This document shows, piece after piece, positions 7,233 to 9,055 of a DNA stretch of 9,055 bases (its first letter is position 1; each line of letters opens with the position of its first letter). The notes beneath the pieces were generated by a model that searched no databases, had not been told where the DNA came from, and saw nothing but the letters and a program-made list of their open reading frames with translations. The position numbers and the translations under genes are program-made. Source of the stretch: Candidatus Latescibacterota bacterium (GTDB lineage: Bacteria > Latescibacterota > UBA2968 > UBA8231); contig JAJDYK010000112.1 of the NCBI GenBank assembly GCA_022825185.1, forward strand, positions 1 to 9,055. Reading direction: 5' to 3'.

Positions 7233-7502
7233 TCAATCTTGGACTTCAGCCTCGTCTTCAACAGAAGAGCCGATTGTTTCGCCGAGACTGTAAACGGGAG
7301 CCAATTCGCCGATCATATCACTCATCTTCTGTCTTTCAGACGAGTTTGCCAACAACTGATTGAAGTCCGCTAAACTCATTATGATTGCTTGAGATACATT
7401 GCGTCGTTTGACAATATATCTAGTCCGATTCTGGACGACTGAGTCTATTACCTGACCAAAGTTATTTTGCGCCTTGGTCGAAGCTATGACTTTTGTTTCC
7501 AT
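7233..7502 (-). CDS. Phd/YefM-family antitoxin-like DNA-binding protein
   Basis: This 89-residue protein shows the Phd/YefM fold: METKVIASTKAQNNFGQVID (strand then helix), RYIVKRRNVSQAIIMSLADF (two strands then helix), and a polar C-terminal tail with acidic residues at the end. In known systems the N-terminal part dimerises, binds palindromic DNA and autorepresses, while the tail neutralises a toxin. No toxin gene is adjacent: the next gene in the operon is the DNA methyltransferase, 13 bases downstream. The start is well fixed by AGGAGG (7518-7513), 10 bases before the ATG. A strong promoter with two palindromes lies upstream. Its likely role here is repressor of its own operon, hence a methyltransferase controller; that is inference. 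It could also be an orphan antitoxin that lost its toxin. Confidence 0.83.
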   Translation of the reverse strand: METKVIASTKAQNNFGQVIDSVVQNRTRYIVKRRNVSQAIIMSLADFNQLLANSSERQKMSDMIGELAPVYSLGETIGSSVEDEAEVQD

Positions 7503-7529
7503 AGAGTAAATGCCTCCTGATTAGTTGTT

Positions 7530-7560
7530 TTAGCTAATATAGTTAATTTATATAGCTATA
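7530..7560 (-). promoter_or_regulatory. Candidate operator: two TAGCTA-centred palindromes
   Basis: TTAGCTAA (7530-7537) and TATAGCTATA (7551-7560) are perfect palindromes with the same TAGCTA core, centred 22 bases apart, which is two helical turns. One overlaps the -10 and spacer and the other lies just past the expected transcription start of the antitoxin-methyltransferase operon, as expected of a repressor site bound by two dimers. The palindromes are read directly; the binding protein is inferred. Confidence 0.55.
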
Positions 7561-7577
7561 CGATATACCTCTGTCAA
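7549..7577 (-). promoter_or_regulatory. Sigma-70-like promoter of the antitoxin-methyltransferase operon
   Basis: Read on the minus strand, a consensus -35 TTGACA (7577-7572) is followed by a 17-base spacer and TATATA (7554-7549), matching the -10 at four of six positions. Transcription would start near 7542, leaving about 40 bases before the antitoxin ATG. Confidence 0.7.
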
Positions 7578-7585
7578 GGCCCTAA

Positions 7586-7594
7586 TGGTAGAAT
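7586..7594 (+). promoter_or_regulatory. Candidate extended -10 promoter for the PhyH gene at 7673
   Basis: TGGTAGAAT fits the extended -10 pattern TGnTATAAT with one mismatch in the hexamer and points rightward. No good -35 is seen. A start near 7601 would give a leader of about 70 bases. It would be divergent from, and nearly back-to-back with, the antitoxin promoter. Confidence 0.35.
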
Positions 7595-7672
7595 CAGAAA
7601 GATAACCTCAGTCGCCTAGGATGAGTTGCGAAACGCCGCGTTGCACTCGGCAGCTAAAAACTAAGGACCGCC

Positions 7673-8491
7673 ATGAACTCACTATTTCGCCTTCAAGCGC
7701 CCTCCGCGGCCGACTTGGACTCCTTCCACCAAGACGGCTACATCTTCTACCCGGACGTACTCAAAGACGAGGCACGGCACAGCCTGACCAGCGAAATCCT
7801 CGGCCTCGACTCGGTGCGCGGCTACCTCGACGCCTTGGACGAGAAATCCGCCGCGCCCCAGTCCTATTTCGTCCGCCCTTGGAACGACCGCGGCCCGTGC
7901 GGCGACCACCTCATCGACGATCCCTTTGTCACCGCGCTGCTGCAAGCCACCATCGGCCCCAACTACCACTTCTGCCACTCCGCCCTCAACCTCGCCCCAC
8001 GCGGCATAGGCCCCATTCCCTTTCACCAAGACCATCACCACTGGAAGCACGAAAACCCCGTCAACCTCGCCGAGCGCGACAACTACTACATCCAAATTCT
8101 CTACTATCCCAACGGCTTCACACTCGGCGACCGCAACCTCAAGGTCATTCCCGGCAGCCACCTCGTCGCTCCGACCGCCGAGGCCACGCCGGAGCGCATG
8201 TTAGCCGGAGCATACGACGCAGAGGCTGGGCGCGAGCTAAAAGAGATGCGGCTCGCAGTGCCTCCGGGCAGCATGGTCTATATCAACGCGCGGATCTTCC
8301 ACTCCGTCGAAGCCAAACCCGCGGACTCTCCCCAGCCCTATCGCATCTTCAACATCGACATCTTCAAAGAAGCCGGGCCGCCGCATCGCTATACGCAGGA
8401 GATCCCGCCCGAGTGGATTGAACGCGCCAGTCCCCAACGCAAAAAACTCTTTCTCCGCGAGCCTTATACAGAAGGATGTTGGACGGCCTGA
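7673..8491 (+). CDS. Phytanoyl-CoA dioxygenase (PhyH) family oxygenase
   Basis: This 272-residue Fe(II)/2-oxoglutarate oxygenase of the PhyH family (PF05721) has a complete site. H118-Q119-D120 lies in the PFHQDHHHW segment, the distal ligand H210 is in ARIFHSVEAKP, and R224 is placed to bind 2-oxoglutarate. LKVIPGSHLVAP precedes the C-terminal strand as usual, and the N-terminal DLDSFHQDGYIFYPDVL is the family's opening helix and strand. These enzymes hydroxylate or otherwise oxidise small molecules in the cytosol; the substrate is unknown. The start is supported by AAGGA (7663-7667), 5 bases upstream. It is GC-rich, unlike the restriction-modification block just to its left. Its first 66 bases resemble the broken copy at 3644. 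It differs strongly from the PhyH protein at 435, which has HxH. Confidence 0.9.
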   Translation: MNSLFRLQAPSAADLDSFHQDGYIFYPDVLKDEARHSLTSEILGLDSVRGYLDALDEKSAAPQSYFVRPWNDRGPCGDHLIDDPFVTALLQATIGPNYHFCHSALNLAPRGIGPIPFHQDHHHWKHENPVNLAERDNYYIQILYYPNGFTLGDRNLKVIPGSHLVAPTAEATPERMLAGAYDAEAGRELKEMRLAVPPGSMVYINARIFHSVEAKPADSPQPYRIFNIDIFKEAGPPHRYTQEIPPEWIERASPQRKKLFLREPYTEGCWTA

Positions 8492-8587
8492 GCACTTTTC
8501 GGCTAGGCATGGCAGCACTCGACTTAAGACATTACAATATCACCTTCCACTGTCTGCGGCGCACAGAAGTATGTGCGTCTTCGCTAT

Positions 8588-8592
8588 AGGAG
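8588..8592 (+). promoter_or_regulatory. Shine-Dalgarno site for the gene at 8600
   Basis: AGGAG lies 7 bases before ATG 8600 and fixes the start of a gene that has no stop within the window. In the 108-base gap before that gene, TACAAT (8533-8538) could be a -10, without a recognisable -35. Confidence 0.6.
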
Positions 8593-8599
8593 TTTGTCC

Positions 8600-9055
8600 A
8601 TGAGAGTAGCCGCCATCGCCACCATCTACCATCCCAAGTCCCATGCCGACGTCATCGCCACCAAGTTTATGAAGGGTATGTCCACGGACGAGGGCCTAAT
8701 GCCCCCGGAAGTGGACCTAGTGTCCCTGTACATCGACCACGTGCTGGAAAACGATATCGGCGTGGGCTTGGCCCAAGATTACGGGGTCCCCATCTATCCC
8801 AGCATCCGCCGCACCCTGCACGCCGGTGCCGCCAAGCTCGATGTAGATGCGGTGCTGCTCATCGGTGAGCACGGCGATTACCCCTGGAACGAGCGGGACC
8901 GCCACATGTACCCACGCCGCTATTTCTTCGAGCAAATCGCCGGCGTCTTTGCCGAGAGCGGCCGCTCAGTGCCCGTATTTTCAGACAAGCATTTCGCCTA
9001 TGACTTTAGGGACGCTCAGTGGATGTGGGATCGGGCAGAAGAACTGGGCATCCCG
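8600..9055 (+). CDS. Conserved-looking protein of unknown function, N-terminal part
   Basis: The frame stays open for 152 codons to the end of the window and the gene continues beyond it. I do not recognise a named family. The start MRVAAIATIYHPKSHADVIATK looks like a cytosolic alpha/beta protein with a first buried strand. Further strands are VDLVSLYID, YGVPIYPSIRRTL, DVDAVLLIGEHGDYP and RSVPVFSDKH. The polar cluster GEHGDYPWNERDRHMYPRRY, with several His, Asp and Glu residues, has the look of a conserved active or ligand site. There is no signal peptide or membrane segment. It lies 108 bases after the PhyH gene in the same direction, so it may belong to the same pathway. A good Shine-Dalgarno and GC-rich codon use say it is a real gene. 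Confidence 0.8.
   Translation, partial: MRVAAIATIYHPKSHADVIATKFMKGMSTDEGLMPPEVDLVSLYIDHVLENDIGVGLAQDYGVPIYPSIRRTLHAGAAKLDVDAVLLIGEHGDYPWNERDRHMYPRRYFFEQIAGVFAESGRSVPVFSDKHFAYDFRDAQWMWDRAEELGIP

Noticed and set aside
7632..7642. Palindrome AACGCCGCGTT upstream of the PhyH gene at 7673
   Set aside because: Short, single, and with no partner site or candidate regulator; could be chance in GC-rich DNA.
5040..7680. Mobile-element ends or attachment repeats around the AT-rich block
   Set aside because: I compared both edges and found only trivial matches of about five bases; no integrase or transposase gene is present.
7621..8421. Long + frame of 266 codons overlapping the PhyH gene
   Set aside because: Its product is dominated by Arg and Pro, with no motif; the overlapping frame has the full PhyH active site and a Shine-Dalgarno.

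Overview
The window is bacterial DNA with mixed base composition. Most of it is GC-rich (one block in the 7673-8491 gene counts 37 G/C of 60). The stretch from about 5060 to 7600 is clearly AT-richer (one block in the methyltransferase gene counts 20 G/C of 60). Shine-Dalgarno sites of the AGGAG type precede most genes. Several phytanoyl-CoA dioxygenase (PhyH) family genes beside a PQQ-type dehydrogenase recall environmental or sponge-associated lineages such as Latescibacterota, Poribacteria or Entotheonella. That placement is an impression, not a determination.

Left block (1-3775, + strand): the 3' end of a cyclase-family (kynurenine formamidase-like) hydrolase; a strong GC-rich hairpin; a PhyH-family oxygenase whose iron-binding motif reads HxH rather than HxD; a secreted PQQ-dependent, glucose-dehydrogenase-like beta-propeller protein; then the decayed 5' end of a second PhyH gene, with a frameshift and several stops. 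Together they look like a small-molecule catabolic or oxidative cluster of unknown substrate.

Middle block (3788-5053, + strand): a polytopic flippase of the Wzx/polysaccharide-export type, starting immediately after the PhyH relic.

AT-rich block (5087-7502): a Type II-like restriction-modification system. A PD-(D/E)XK endonuclease candidate (+) faces a DNA methyltransferase (-), and their stop codons abut exactly. The methyltransferase is the second gene of a minus-strand operon whose first gene is a Phd/YefM-type antitoxin-like protein with no toxin beside it. That operon has a clear sigma-70-like promoter (TTGACA, 17 bp, TATATA) overlaid by two TAGCTA-centred palindromes 22 bp apart. The antitoxin-like protein may therefore act as the transcriptional controller of the methyltransferase, the most interesting hypothesis in the window.

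Right block (7673-9055, + strand): an intact PhyH oxygenase with a normal HxD...H...R site, related to the relic at 3644, followed by the 5' part of a conserved-looking gene of unknown function that runs off the end. I saw no tRNA, rRNA, CRISPR array or insertion sequence.
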